This document shows, piece by piece, positions 9,223 through 19,042 of a stretch of DNA of 64,000 bases. The DNA is taken from the NCBI GenBank assembly GCA_006226495.1, contig SBGU01000058.1, positions 1 through 64,000 of the forward strand, in the 5' to 3' direction. The stretch is from Alphaproteobacteria bacterium (GTDB lineage Bacteria; Pseudomonadota; Alphaproteobacteria; Sphingomonadales; Kordiimonadaceae). A program made the translations under genes and the position numbers. Positions within the stretch are counted from its first letter, which is position 1; every line of letters starts with the position of its first letter. The notes under the pieces are model-generated. The model was not told the origin of the DNA, searched no databases, and saw nothing but the letters and a program-made list of their open reading frames with translations.

Positions 9223-9239
9223 TGCACAATTTTTATGCA
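9223..9239 (+). promoter_or_regulatory. NtrC-like enhancer site upstream of glnB
   Basis: A 17-bp element of form TGCAC-N7-ATGCA closely matches the NtrC consensus TGCAC-N7-GTGCA. It lies about 100 bp upstream of the sigma-54 promoter, a normal enhancer distance. A second partly overlapping repeat, TTATGC...GCATAA, spans 9233-9252. Confidence 0.6.
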
Positions 9240-9324
9240 ATTTTTCGCATAAACAAATGGCACACCCCGGCGCCCGAAATCACAAAAGCGCAGCAATCTG
9301 CGGTTTTAATGGGATAATTCAGAT

Positions 9325-9340
9325 TGGCACGGTCCCTGCT
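9325..9340 (+). promoter_or_regulatory. Sigma-54 promoter of glnB-glnA
   Basis: TGGCACGGTCCCTGCT has the invariant GG (-24) and GC (-12) exactly 10 bp apart. Transcription would start near 9352, giving a leader of about 27 nt before glnB. With the upstream NtrC-like site this indicates nitrogen-limited control. Confidence 0.8.
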
Positions 9341-9342
9341 AA

Positions 9343-9717
<375 letters not shown>

Positions 9718-9780
9718 CCCGCAGGCCGGCAATATTAACAAACGTCTATCAGCACACAGTTTGTCAAAGGGAATATATAC

Positions 9781-11205
9781 ATGTCCAAATACACCAATCT
9801 CAGCGTCGAAGACTTTCTCGCGCTTGTGAAAGAAACCAAAGCCGACTGGATCGACCTGCGCTTCACCGACCCCAAAGGCAAGTGGCAGCACCTGACCATG
9901 TGCGCCGAAGTCGTTGACGAAGACATGCTGACCGACGGTTTCATGTTCGACGGTTCCTCGATCGCCGGCTGGAAAGCCATCAACGAATCCGACATGATCC
10001 TGAAGCCCGACCTGAACGCCGTGACCATCGACCCGTTCACCGCAGACCCGACCCTGGTTGTCTTCTGTGACGTTGTCGAGCCCTCGACCGGCCAGCCCTA
10101 CGAGCGTGACCCGCGTTCGACCGCAAAACGTGCTGAAGAATATGTCAAATTCTGCGGTATCGGCGACACCGCCTATTTTGGCCCGGAACCCGAATTCTTC
10201 GTCTTTGACGACGTGAAATTCAAGACCGGCTACCGCGGCGCCATGTACCAGATCGACGACGTCGAAGGCCCCTACAACTCCGACCGTTCCTTCGAAGAAG
10301 GCAACTTCGGCCACCGTCCGCGCGTCAAGGGCGGTTACTTCCCGGTTGCGCCGGTTGATAGCTGTGTCGACCTCAGGGGCGAAATGGTCAAAGCCGCTGT
10401 CGAAATGGGCGTGAAAATGGACAAGCACCACCACGAAGTGGCGGCTTCCCAGCACGAGCTCGGCATGCTGTTCTCGACCCTGACCGAAACGGCCGACCGC
10501 GTACAGCTCTATAAATATGCTGTTCACCAGGTTGCCCATGCTTATGGCAAAACCGCGACCTTCATGCCGAAGCCGGTGGCCGAGGACAACGGTTCGGGCA
10601 TGCACGTGCACCAGTCGATCTGGAAAGACGGCAAGCCGCTCTTTGCCGGTTCGGGCTATGCCGACCTTTCCGAAACCTGCCTGTATTATATCGGCGGCAT
10701 CATCAAGCACGCGAAGGCCATCAACGCTTTCACCAACCCGTCGACCAACAGCTACAAGCGCCTGACCCCGGGTTTTGAAGCACCGGTTCTGTTGGCCTAT
10801 TCGAGCCGCAACCGTTCCGCTTCCTGCCGTATCCCGTATGTGTCGAGCCCGAAAGGCAAGCGCGTCGAAGTTCGTTTCCCGGACCCGACCGCGAACCCCT
10901 ACCTCGGCTTCGCTGCCATGCTGATGGCCGGCCTTGACGGTATCGAGAAGAAGATCCACCCGGGCGATGCCATGGACAAGGACCTCTATGCCCTGCCGGC
11001 TGAGGAACTGCTGAACGTGCCGACCGTCGCGGGCTCGCTCCGTGAAGCTCTGGCCGCGCTCAATGCCGACCGTGAGTTCCTGAAAAAAGGCGATGTCTTC
11101 ACCGACGACCAGATCAGCGCCTATATCGAGCTGAAGATGGAAGAAGTACACCGCACCGAGCTGGCACCGCACCCGGTCGAGTTCGAAATGTACTACAGCT
11201 CGTAA
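9781..11205 (+). CDS. glnA: Glutamine synthetase, type I
   Basis: Dodecameric enzyme that makes glutamine from glutamate, ammonia and ATP. The 474 residues show the beta-grasp segment [11 protein letters not shown], metal and ATP sites [10 protein letters not shown] and [12 protein letters not shown], the catalytic [10 protein letters not shown] and the [19 protein letters not shown] region. The adenylylation site is Tyr403 in DLYALPAEE, so activity is probably tuned by GlnE. It is cotranscribed with glnB and ended by a hairpin at 11229-11262. Confidence 0.98.
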   Translation: MSKYTNLSVEDFLALVKETKADWIDLRFTDPKGKWQHLTMCAEVVDEDMLTDGFMFDGSSIAGWKAINESDMILKPDLNAVTIDPFTADPTLVVFCDVVEPSTGQPYERDPRSTAKRAEEYVKFCGIGDTAYFGPEPEFFVFDDVKFKTGYRGAMYQIDDVEGPYNSDRSFEEGNFGHRPRVKGGYFPVAPVDSCVDLRGEMVKAAVEMGVKMDKHHHEVAASQHELGMLFSTLTETADRVQLYKYAVHQVAHAYGKTATFMPKPVAEDNGSGMHVHQSIWKDGKPLFAGSGYADLSETCLYYIGGIIKHAKAINAFTNPSTNSYKRLTPGFEAPVLLAYSSRNRSASCRIPYVSSPKGKRVEVRFPDPTANPYLGFAAMLMAGLDGIEKKIHPGDAMDKDLYALPAEELLNVPTVAGSLREALAALNADREFLKKGDVFTDDQISAYIELKMEEVHRTELAPHPVEFEMYYSS

Positions 11206-11228
11206 GCTGTATATATAATCGCAGTGAG

Positions 11229-11262
11229 AGAGGCCCTTCTTCAAAAAGAGGGGCCTCTTTTG
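11229..11262 (+). terminator. Terminator of glnB-glnA
   Basis: The stem AGAGGCCC/GGGCCTCT is followed by a T-run, starting 24 bp after the glnA stop codon. Confidence 0.8.
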
Positions 11263-11358
11263 TATTTCTTTCTTCGCTATTTACCTTTTGACAACAGCTA
11301 GGCTATAGGCTGCGGTTTGGGGGCGGACAAAAAGAGTTGAGACGGGACGGCTTTATTC

Positions 11359-11895
11359 ATGCAAATCCAGTACACAGCAGAACAGTCGGCGCTCCAACCC
11401 AAACTCGCTGCTGCCAATATCAATCCCGACAGCTTTCTGGCGACTGACTATCTCAACCATTTCAACGAGATCGTCATGCTCCTCGAAATGGTGCCTGACA
11501 TGCCCGAGCTTGCCGAAGACTGTGCGGACTGGGCACCCAAAAGCTATCCCAAACATTTTGAAGACAGCGGCTTCCAGGCCAAGACACTGGCGATCGAGGC
11601 CTATCATATGGCGCCCAAGGTCGTGCGCAGCGTGTTCGACCGCATCTGCCGCGAGCTTGATACGCTGATTCTGTCGACACTCAATGGCCTCGCGAGCGTC
11701 AATGCCGCCGAACGGGGTGTTTCGCCCGACGCCCAGAGGCTGATCCGTGGCCGGGTCGAGATGATCCAGGAAATGCTCATGAAGCTGAACAAGGTGATTC
11801 ACGGCCAGATCGACCGGCCGAAAGAACCTGTCGTGCCCGATCATCCGGAAGAAAGCGCGCAAACCCAGGAAGACATCGACAAACTGTTCGATTGA
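11359..11895 (+). CDS. Uncharacterised helical protein with a CheZ/FliM-like C-terminal peptide
   Basis: A 178-residue acidic, mainly helical protein that I cannot assign to a family. It has no signal peptide, membrane segment or enzyme motif. The C terminus is a disordered proline/glutamate linker (about 150-168) followed by TQEDIDKLFD. That tail resembles the response-regulator-binding peptides at the end of CheZ and the start of FliM (SQ-x-x-ID-x-L type), so binding of a phosphorylated receiver domain is a reasonable guess. It stands alone between glnA and a convergent small gene, with no chemotaxis genes nearby. Confidence 0.75.
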   Translation: MQIQYTAEQSALQPKLAAANINPDSFLATDYLNHFNEIVMLLEMVPDMPELAEDCADWAPKSYPKHFEDSGFQAKTLAIEAYHMAPKVVRSVFDRICRELDTLILSTLNGLASVNAAERGVSPDAQRLIRGRVEMIQEMLMKLNKVIHGQIDRPKEPVVPDHPEESAQTQEDIDKLFD

Positions 11896-11950
11896 TCACC
11901 CGCCCTGCCCGCCTGAAGGCAGCCAGAACCCGACAAGCCACAAAAACAAA

Positions 11951-11973
11951 ACGCCGCAGGAAACCCGCGGCGT
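11951..11973 (-). terminator. Terminator of the 12017-12331 gene
   Basis: The stem ACGCCGC/GCGGCGT is followed on the minus strand by TTTGTTTTTG. It may also stop transcription from the convergent gene ending at 11895. Confidence 0.65.
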
Positions 11974-12016
11974 TCATCATCGATTCTGTTTTCAGCCCGG
12001 GCGCAGTGGCGCCGGC

Positions 12017-12331
12017 TTAAACGGCGGCCTGCTCCGGTGCCGGTGCCTTGCTGGCTTTCGCAGCAACCGCGGCGGCGGGGCGGAAATCTTCGCCTTCTTC
12101 CAGAACTGCAAGCGAGACGGTTTTCTTGAGGTCGGGATGGTCCTCGCGGGCCAGGCTGACGAGCGGATACAGGCTGGAGCCCAGCTTGCTGATACGCTCC
12201 ACCACCCATACGGAATGGGTACGGTCTGCCTGCTCGAAACGGTCGCCGATGCTCAAGGTGTCGGACAGTCGCTCGCGCGTCCGGCGCTTGGTAAATTTCT
12301 GGACCAGCTTCATAGGAGCAATTGATGACAT
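12017..12331 (-). CDS. Small uncharacterised protein
   Basis: 104 residues with no family I can name. The N-terminal 75 residues are well structured: a basic stretch (KFTKRRTRERL), then IGDRFEQADRTHSVWVVERI and a beta-rich segment ending in VSLAVL. The last 25 residues are an Ala/Pro/Lys-rich tail. The spacing VGDRF...W.V..I is reminiscent of small beta-barrel proteins, but this is only an impression. The gene is convergent with the 178-residue protein and divergent from parE. A real product is supported by codon use and its own terminator. Confidence 0.65.
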   Translation of the reverse strand: MSSIAPMKLVQKFTKRRTRERLSDTLSIGDRFEQADRTHSVWVVERISKLGSSLYPLVSLAREDHPDLKKTVSLAVLEEGEDFRPAAAVAAKASKAPAPEQAAV

Positions 12332-12555
12332 GCCTGCCTCCGCCTTAGGGTGACTTGTAACCGTGAGACTATCGCGAAACTGTTAAGGTAATCTTTCGCC
12401 TTCAAGCTACTATACCCTTTTTCGGGGCGCCGCTACACTAGATTTTCTATAGCATGTGGCGTTTCTCACTATATATTGACCCTTGATCGACCTTCTTGAC
12501 GGGGCGGAACCTGTGGGTTACCCCCTGTTTCAACAGCAGTTTACCGGGTGAGGCA

Positions 12556-14532
12556 ATGAACGATCTGTTCGCAGTGCAAGCAACAAAAACCGACTATTCA
12601 GCCAAGGACATCGAGGTTCTCGAAGGCCTTGAACCGGTGCGCCAGCGCCCGGGCATGTATATCGGCGGCACTGACGAACGCGCCCTGCACCACCTGGTCG
12701 CCGAGATACTCGACAACTCGATGGACGAGGCCGTCGCCGGCCACGCCAGCCGGATTGTTCTTTCCATTCATGAGGATGGCTCGGTTTCCGTGTCGGATAA
12801 CGGCCGTGGCATCCCGACCGACCCGCACCCGAAATTCCCCGGCAAATCCGCGCTTGAAGTGATTCTTTCGACCCTGCACTCGGGCGGCAAGTTCAGTTCC
12901 GACGCCTATGCCACATCGGGTGGCCTGCACGGTGTGGGTATTTCGGTCGTGAATGCGCTCAGCGAATGGCTGACGGTCGAGGTCAGCCGCGACCGCAACA
13001 TGTGGCGCCAGTCCTATTCCCGCGGCAAGGTTACAAGCCCGCTTGAAGACCTGGGCCCCGTGCAGAACAAACGTGGCACCCGCGTCAGCTTCATGCCCGA
13101 CCCGCAGATATTTGGTGAAAAAGCAGCCTTCAAGCCGGCGCGCCTCTATAAAATGGCGCGCTCGAAGGCATACCTGTTCCGCGGCGTCGAAATCCGTTTC
13201 AAATGTGCGCCCGAACTGATCACCGGTGACGACAAGACCCCGACCGATGCCACCTTGCACTTCCCGGGCGGCCTGTCGGACTTCCTGTCGGAAAGCATGA
13301 AAAACCGGTCCTGTGTGTCGGAGGAGCCCTTCTCCGGCTTCGTGAAATTCCCGGATGAAGCCGGCCAGGTTGAATGGGCGATCCATTGGCCCGAATTTGG
13401 CGACGGTTTCTGCAACAGCTATTGCAACACCATCCCGACCCCCCAGGGCGGCACCCACGAAGCCGGGCTCAGGAGCGCTGTGCTGCGCGCCATCAAGGCC
13501 TACGGCGAACTGACCGCCAACAAAAAAGCCGCGCAACTGACGTCCGAGGATGTGTGCGGCACCTTCTGCGCCATGCTGTCGGTCTTTATCCGCGACCCGC
13601 AGTTCCAGGGCCAGACCAAGGACAAGCTGTCGACCGCCGACGCCCAGCGCCTGACCGAAAACGCCATCCGTGATGCCTTCGACCATTGGCTGGCCGACCA
13701 CCCGGACCGCGCCAACGGCCTTTTGACCTGGGCGCTGGAACGGCTGGATGAACGCCTGCGCCGCCGCCAGGAAAAGGAAATCAAGCGCGCGACCGCCGTG
13801 GGCAAACGCAAGCTGCGCCTGCCCGGCAAGCTGACCGACTGTTCGAGCGAAAGCCCCGAGGGCACCGAAATCTATATCGTGGAAGGCGATTCCGCAGGGG
13901 GATCGGCCAAACAGGCGCGCGACCGCAAGACCCAGGCCGTGCTGCCGATCCGCGGCAAGATTTTGAACGTGGCCTCCGCGACCCGCGACAAGATCGCCGC
14001 CAACCAGGAAATCCGCGATCTCATCCAGGCACTGGGCTGTGGCACGCGCGAAAATTACGACAGTGCCGCGCTCCGGTATGAAAAAGTCATCATCATGACC
14101 GACGCCGACGTGGATGGCGCCCATATTGCGACCCTGTTGATGACCTTCTTCTTCCAGGAAATGTCCGGCATGGTGAAAGACGGCAGGCTGTATCTGGCCA
14201 TGCCGCCGCTTTACCGGCTCGCCAAGGGCGGCAAGGTAATCTATGCCCGCGACGACGCCCACAAGGAAGAACTGATGGCCACCGAATTTGCCGGCAAGGG
14301 CAAGATGGAAATCAGCCGCTTCAAGGGTCTGGGCGAAATGCCGCCGGGCCAGTTGAAGGAAACCACCATGGCGCACGCGAACCGCACCTTGCTGCGCGTC
14401 ACCCTGCCGCCCGAATATGCCGACCGCGCGCAGGTGACCCAACTTGTCGATGACCTGATGGGCAAAAAGCCGGAAAAACGCTTCGATTTCATTCGTGACA
14501 ACAGTGTCGATCTCGACATCCTGGATATCTAG
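12556..14532 (+). CDS. parE: DNA topoisomerase IV subunit B
   Basis: ATPase subunit of topoisomerase IV, which decatenates daughter chromosomes with ParC. The 658 residues contain the GHKL ATPase (DNSMDEA, DNGRGIP, GGLHGVG), the transducer domain and the TOPRIM domain with EGDSAGGSAKQ and TDADVDGAHI. The compact size and the SAKQARDRKTQAVLP sequence favour ParE over GyrB. A longer frame begins at 12496, but MNDLFAV with an upstream GTGAGG at 12548-12553 is the family start. Confidence 0.95.
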   Translation: MNDLFAVQATKTDYSAKDIEVLEGLEPVRQRPGMYIGGTDERALHHLVAEILDNSMDEAVAGHASRIVLSIHEDGSVSVSDNGRGIPTDPHPKFPGKSALEVILSTLHSGGKFSSDAYATSGGLHGVGISVVNALSEWLTVEVSRDRNMWRQSYSRGKVTSPLEDLGPVQNKRGTRVSFMPDPQIFGEKAAFKPARLYKMARSKAYLFRGVEIRFKCAPELITGDDKTPTDATLHFPGGLSDFLSESMKNRSCVSEEPFSGFVKFPDEAGQVEWAIHWPEFGDGFCNSYCNTIPTPQGGTHEAGLRSAVLRAIKAYGELTANKKAAQLTSEDVCGTFCAMLSVFIRDPQFQGQTKDKLSTADAQRLTENAIRDAFDHWLADHPDRANGLLTWALERLDERLRRRQEKEIKRATAVGKRKLRLPGKLTDCSSESPEGTEIYIVEGDSAGGSAKQARDRKTQAVLPIRGKILNVASATRDKIAANQEIRDLIQALGCGTRENYDSAALRYEKVIIMTDADVDGAHIATLLMTFFFQEMSGMVKDGRLYLAMPPLYRLAKGGKVIYARDDAHKEELMATEFAGKGKMEISRFKGLGEMPPGQLKETTMAHANRTLLRVTLPPEYADRAQVTQLVDDLMGKKPEKRFDFIRDNSVDLDILDI

Positions 14533-14601
14533 CCAGGGCGGTCATGGGCCTGCGTCCGTGCACCGCATTGCGGCCCAGTGCAGATGCGGCACTATGCCTG
14601 G

Positions 14602-15807
14602 ATGACACACGCCCCTATGAACATCGCCGTGATCGGTGCCGGCATTGGCGGCCTGGCAATCTCTGCCTTTCTGGCGCGTGCCGGGCATTCGGTCACGGTA
14701 CTGGAAAGCTTTCCTGAACCACGCCCGGTGGGCGCCGGCCTGTTGTTGCAGCCACCCGGGCAGGCCGTGTTGCAGCACCTTGGCATTCTGGAACCGGTTG
14801 CGGCGGCTTCCAGCACCATCTCGCGCCTTCAGTCCCTGACCCACACCGGGCGCACACTTCTGGATGTCCGCTACGCGCACCTGGCGCCACCGGCACGGCA
14901 CGGCCTCGGCGTCCGCCGGGCAATATTGCATGGCACGCTCCTGAACTGCAGCCGGCACGCCGGCGTGAAACACCTGCATGGCATCCAGGTCTCGGGCACA
15001 GAGGCCGATGCGACCGGCGAATGGGTTCTGTCCGGCGACGGTCGCCATGGGCCCTATGACCTTGTCATTATCGCGACGGGCGCACGCAGCGACTGGCTTG
15101 GCGCCGACAGCGGGCGCCGGCGCGCACGCCGTTATCCCTGGGGGTGCCTGTGGGCCACCCTGCCCCTGCCCGCAACCCTGGACCCGGCTGTCCTGCATCA
15201 GCGCTGCCTTGGCGGCCGGTTCATGGCGGGCCTGCTGCCCACAGGGGCAGGCGCAGACGGGCAAACGACGGCGGCCTTCTACTGGTCTGTACGCCACGAC
15301 CGCCCATTGCCCGCGCTGGATGAAATTCGCGCCTGGTTCAGCCATTATTGGCCCGAAGCCGCGATTGCGCTGCAGGGAATCTCGGACACCGACCTGTCTG
15401 TCGCGGTCTATTATGATGTCTGGGCCAGGAAACCGGTCGTTGGCCGCACGGTCATGATCGGCGACGTTGCCCACGGCACCAGCCCCCAGCTTGGCCAGGG
15501 CTGTACGTCGGCCCTTCTCGATGCCTATCGCCTTGCCTCATGCCTCGCAGAACTGTCAACGCCTGTCGACACGGCGCTGGCAACATACCGAAAACACCGG
15601 GCCGGGCATCAGCGTTATATACGGTATGCCAGCATCGGCCTGACACCGGTTTTCCAGACCGACAATCGTCTCATCGCCGGGATGCGGGACTTTGCCCTTG
15701 GCGCCCTGAGCGGCCTGCCTGGTGCCCGCGCCCTCGCCGCGCGCTCGCTGGCATCCGATGTCTGCCTGAAGGAAGAAAAGGCGCCTAGCGCGCCATCAGG
15801 GTCCTGA
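14602..15807 (+). CDS. FAD-dependent monooxygenase (UbiH/salicylate hydroxylase type)
   Basis: Class A flavoprotein hydroxylase that would use NAD(P)H and O2 on an unknown aromatic or related substrate. The Rossmann motif GAGIGG (12-17) with VTVLES beyond it binds FAD, and the second FAD motif IGDVAHGTSPQLGQG is present. There is no signal peptide. The start is uncertain: ATG at 14602 is chosen, with 14578 and 14617 also possible. Its 3' end overlaps the convergent hydrolase gene by 23 bp. The substrate cannot be inferred from neighbours. Confidence 0.85.
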   Translation: MTHAPMNIAVIGAGIGGLAISAFLARAGHSVTVLESFPEPRPVGAGLLLQPPGQAVLQHLGILEPVAAASSTISRLQSLTHTGRTLLDVRYAHLAPPARHGLGVRRAILHGTLLNCSRHAGVKHLHGIQVSGTEADATGEWVLSGDGRHGPYDLVIIATGARSDWLGADSGRRRARRYPWGCLWATLPLPATLDPAVLHQRCLGGRFMAGLLPTGAGADGQTTAAFYWSVRHDRPLPALDEIRAWFSHYWPEAAIALQGISDTDLSVAVYYDVWARKPVVGRTVMIGDVAHGTSPQLGQGCTSALLDAYRLASCLAELSTPVDTALATYRKHRAGHQRYIRYASIGLTPVFQTDNRLIAGMRDFALGALSGLPGARALAARSLASDVCLKEEKAPSAPSGS

Positions 15808-16480
15808 GCGCAGCCACAACGGCAACCGGCTGTTCAAGCGGGATCAGGTGGCCACAGCCCGGCACGATCTCGAGATCGGCATTCGGCAGAGCATCCGCCA
15901 TGTCTTCATGGACGCTCAGGGGCGCGAGCGCATCCATCTCGCCATACAGCACCAGGGTCGGCAGGTACATGGCCGCAAGCTCGGCGCGCATGTCGGCACG
16001 GTCCATGATGGCACGCTGCTGGCGCACCAGCACATCGGCACCCAGGTCGCGGGCCATGGCCCTGAGGATGGGACCAAATTCATGCGCCGTTTCCGGGTTC
16101 AGGGCACCGTCGACATAGCCGTCCACAAAGGTGCCGAACTTGCTACCTTCGGCCAGCCGGATCGCCTGTTCGCGTTTTTCACGGGCGGCGACATTGTCTG
16201 CGTGCGCATTGGTGCCCATAAGGGCAAGATGGCTGACCCGCGCGGGCGCCATGCGCGCGGCCGCAAGTGCGACATAACCCCCCATGGAATTGCCGGCGAG
16301 CGCGAACCGCTCGGGCGCCATCTCCAGCAAGCGGCAGGCCATGGCCTCAATGCTGTCATCCTGGCCGGTGTCGGCAATCTGCACGTCAAAATCGCTTTCC
16401 AGCCCCGATTTCACGCCGCCATAGAGGCGACTGTCACATAAAAGCGCCGGTACAAGGATGATTGTCGGCCTTTTTGCCAT
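15785..16480 (-). CDS. Alpha/beta hydrolase
   Basis: About 231 residues with the alpha/beta hydrolase fold. The nucleophile elbow is GNSMGG, a late acid lies in the LYGEMDALAP strand, and the catalytic histidine is in GCGHLIPLEQP. Start ATG at 16480 follows GAAGGG by 7 bp; a longer frame from 16495 is open. The substrate is unknown. The gene tail-overlaps the flavin monooxygenase by 23 bp, so both products use the same DNA in opposite directions. Confidence 0.85.
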   Translation of the reverse strand: MAKRPTIILVPALLCDSRLYGGVKSGLESDFDVQIADTGQDDSIEAMACRLLEMAPERFALAGNSMGGYVALAAARMAPARVSHLALMGTNAHADNVAAREKREQAIRLAEGSKFGTFVDGYVDGALNPETAHEFGPILRAMARDLGADVLVRQQRAIMDRADMRAELAAMYLPTLVLYGEMDALAPLSVHEDMADALPNADLEIVPGCGHLIPLEQPVAVVAALRTLMAR

Positions 16481-16564
16481 CTTTTGACCCTTCATAGATT
16501 GACATTGACAGCCTGCCCCATATGCTGCGCCCCGAATTGTTATAAATCAATTGGTAGGATACGC

Positions 16565-18046
16565 ATGGGTTTTGACCTTCTCGGGCTGAGTGAGCCCACC
16601 CTGGCCGCTGTGGCCGAAGCCGGATACACGGAACCGACCCCCATTCAGGCACAGGCAATCCCGCAGGTGCTGATGGGCCGCGACGTGCTCGGCATCGCCC
16701 AGACCGGGACCGGTAAAACCGCGTCTTTCACCCTGCCGATGATCGACATCCTGTCCGAAGGCCGCGCCCGTGCCCGCATGCCGCGCTCGCTGATCCTCGA
16801 GCCGACCCGTGAACTGGCCGCCCAGGTGGCGGAAAGCTTCGAAAAATACGGTAAAAACCACAAGCTCAGCATGGCGCTCCTGATCGGTGGTGTCAATTTT
16901 GGCGACCAGGAAAAGCTGCTGGACCGCGGTGTTGACGTGCTGATCGCCACCCCCGGCCGCCTTCTGGACCATTTTGAGCGCGGCAAGCTGCTGCTCACCG
17001 GCATCGATGTGCTGGTGGTCGACGAAGCCGACCGCATGCTGGATATGGGTTTCATTCCGGACGTCGAGAAAATCTGCGAACGCATCACCAAGAAACACCA
17101 GACCCTGTTTTTCTCGGCCACCATGCCTCCGCCCATCCAGCGCCTGACCAAGCAGTTCCTCAATGATCCGCGCAAGATCGAGGTGTCGCGCCCCGCGTCG
17201 ACCGCCGGCACCATCGAGCAGGCCATCATCACGGTCGGCCCGCGCGAAAAGCGTATCGCGCTGCGCCAGCTTCTGCGCACCGAAGAAGTGAAGAACGGCA
17301 TCATTTTCTGCAACCGCAAGCGCGATGTGAAGGAAGTTTACGAATCCCTCAAGCGTCATTGTTTCAGCGTCGGCCAGTTGCATGGCGACATGGAACAAAG
17401 CGAACGCCTGTCGGTGCTGGCGCAGTTCAAGACCAATGACATCCAGCTTCTGTGCGCGTCCGACGTTGCCGCCCGCGGCCTTGATGTGCCGGACGTAAGC
17501 CATGTGTTCAACTTCGATGTGCCCAGCCATGCCGAGGATTATGTGCACCGTATCGGTCGCACCGGCCGTGCCGGCCGCAAGGGTAAATCCTTCACCATCG
17601 CGACCAAGGGCCGCGAGGATGTGCGGTATGTCGACGCCATCGAAAAGCTGATCGGCAACAAGCTGCCGGTCGCGGCAGACTTCGTGCTTGAAGGCCGCCA
17701 GCCGCAACAGGCGCCTGAGGCCGCCCCTGCCGCTGAAGAAGCCGCAGAAAAACCCGCCCGCGCACCGCGCGGCCGCCAGCCACGTGGCGGCAGCCGCGAA
17801 GGTCGCGAACAACAGCCGCAGCAAGCGCAGCAACAGCGCCAGTCGCGCGAAGCGCGTGAACCCCGCGGTCGCACAGGTGGCCGCAGCGACAGCCGCCGCC
17901 CGGCACCGGTTACGGATGAAAACGGCAAGCTGCAGTTCGCGCCAGATGATATGCCGAAGGAACCGTTTGTCGGCATGGGCCCGCACGTGCCGGCGTTCCT
18001 GCTGCGCGATCCCATGACCAAAACGACCGAAGAAGCCGAAGAATAG
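16565..18046 (+). CDS. rhlE: DEAD-box RNA helicase (RhlE family)
   Basis: ATP-dependent RNA helicase, probably acting in ribosome assembly or RNA decay. The 493 residues include the Q motif, Walker A AQTGTGKT (45-52), PTRELA, VVDEADRMLDMGF, SAT and HRIGRTGR. After about residue 385 comes a low-complexity tail rich in Ala, Glu, Gln, Arg and Gly (RGRQPRGG-like), a likely RNA-binding region. The start is ATG at 16565 with AGGA 6 bp upstream; 27 in-frame codons before it are not family-like. Confidence 0.95.
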   Translation: MGFDLLGLSEPTLAAVAEAGYTEPTPIQAQAIPQVLMGRDVLGIAQTGTGKTASFTLPMIDILSEGRARARMPRSLILEPTRELAAQVAESFEKYGKNHKLSMALLIGGVNFGDQEKLLDRGVDVLIATPGRLLDHFERGKLLLTGIDVLVVDEADRMLDMGFIPDVEKICERITKKHQTLFFSATMPPPIQRLTKQFLNDPRKIEVSRPASTAGTIEQAIITVGPREKRIALRQLLRTEEVKNGIIFCNRKRDVKEVYESLKRHCFSVGQLHGDMEQSERLSVLAQFKTNDIQLLCASDVAARGLDVPDVSHVFNFDVPSHAEDYVHRIGRTGRAGRKGKSFTIATKGREDVRYVDAIEKLIGNKLPVAADFVLEGRQPQQAPEAAPAAEEAAEKPARAPRGRQPRGGSREGREQQPQQAQQQRQSREAREPRGRTGGRSDSRRPAPVTDENGKLQFAPDDMPKEPFVGMGPHVPAFLLRDPMTKTTEEAEE

Positions 18047-18129
18047 CACCTTCTGGCCCTCTGCCATTTGCCTCCCTCCTGCCCTGCGCTAGATAAGTTT
18101 CAGGACAGCCATCAAGCGGGGAGGCAATT

Positions 18130-18921
18130 TTGGCAGACTTTCAATCCATCACTCTAGAAATCGAAGCCGGCCTCGCGGTCCTGACCCTCAACAGGCCCGA
18201 CCGGCTGAATGCGCTCAGCGCCCAGATGAAATCGGAACTGCTGGCCGCCGTGCGCAAGATCGGCGCGCCCTACAGCGGTGTGCGGGCACTTCTGATCACC
18301 GGCAGCGGCCGCGGTTTCTGCGCCGGTGCCGACCTTGCGGAAAGCGCAGCGCAAGGCGACCTGCGCGACGCCGGCGCCAACCTGATCGACAGTTACCATC
18401 CGTTTTTCCTGGAGCTTGCCGCGCTCGAAATCCCGGTCGTCAGCGCCATCAACGGTGTCGCCGCCGGCGCCGGCATGAGCCTGGCCATCTCGGCTGACCT
18501 GGTGCTGGCTGCGCGTTCCGCCTATTTCCTGCAGGCCTTCGTGAATATCGGCCTGGTGCCTGACGCCGGCTCGACCTTCCTGCTGCCACGCCTGATCGGC
18601 ACCCAGCGCGCCCGCGCCATGATGATGCTGGGTGAAAAAGTGCCGGCGGAAACCGCCCTCGAATGGGGCCTTGTGTATGATGTGGTGGATGACGACAAGC
18701 TGATGGACACTGCCCGCACCCTCGCCCGCAAGCTGGCCAATGGTCCGACCCGGGCCTATGCCGGCATCCGCAGCCTGATGAAATCCAGCGCCGACAACAG
18801 CTATGCCGAACAGTTGCAGGCCGAAGCCGGCGCCCAGCGCCTTGCCAGCCGCACGTCGGACAGCGCCGAAGGCGTGATGGCGTTCGTGCAAAAGCGGCCC
18901 GCCGATTTCAAGGGGAAATAG
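18130..18921 (+). CDS. Enoyl-CoA hydratase/isomerase family protein (PaaG-like)
   Basis: Crotonase-fold enzyme of 263 residues acting on an acyl-CoA. The oxyanion-hole segments GFCAGADL and INGVAAGAGMSLAISADLVLA are present, and the sequence resembles the PaaG group (2,3-dehydroadipyl-CoA/epoxyphenylacetyl-CoA isomerases). No other paa genes are nearby, so the exact substrate is open. The start is a TTG codon at 18130, preceded by GGGGAGG with about 7 bp spacing. Confidence 0.88.
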   Translation: MADFQSITLEIEAGLAVLTLNRPDRLNALSAQMKSELLAAVRKIGAPYSGVRALLITGSGRGFCAGADLAESAAQGDLRDAGANLIDSYHPFFLELAALEIPVVSAINGVAAGAGMSLAISADLVLAARSAYFLQAFVNIGLVPDAGSTFLLPRLIGTQRARAMMMLGEKVPAETALEWGLVYDVVDDDKLMDTARTLARKLANGPTRAYAGIRSLMKSSADNSYAEQLQAEAGAQRLASRTSDSAEGVMAFVQKRPADFKGK

Positions 18922-19042
18922 GCGTCGCAGCACCCATGCAGGCGGCCCTGACTTGAATTCGCCACTTTTTGTTTCTATCGCACGGCGATACGCGTTATAG
19001 CTAACGCCCATAGGAACATATAGGCAACAAACAGGACCCTCT

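Noticed and set aside
12598-14442. 614-codon open frame antisense to parE
   Set aside because: Shadow frame; no family features.
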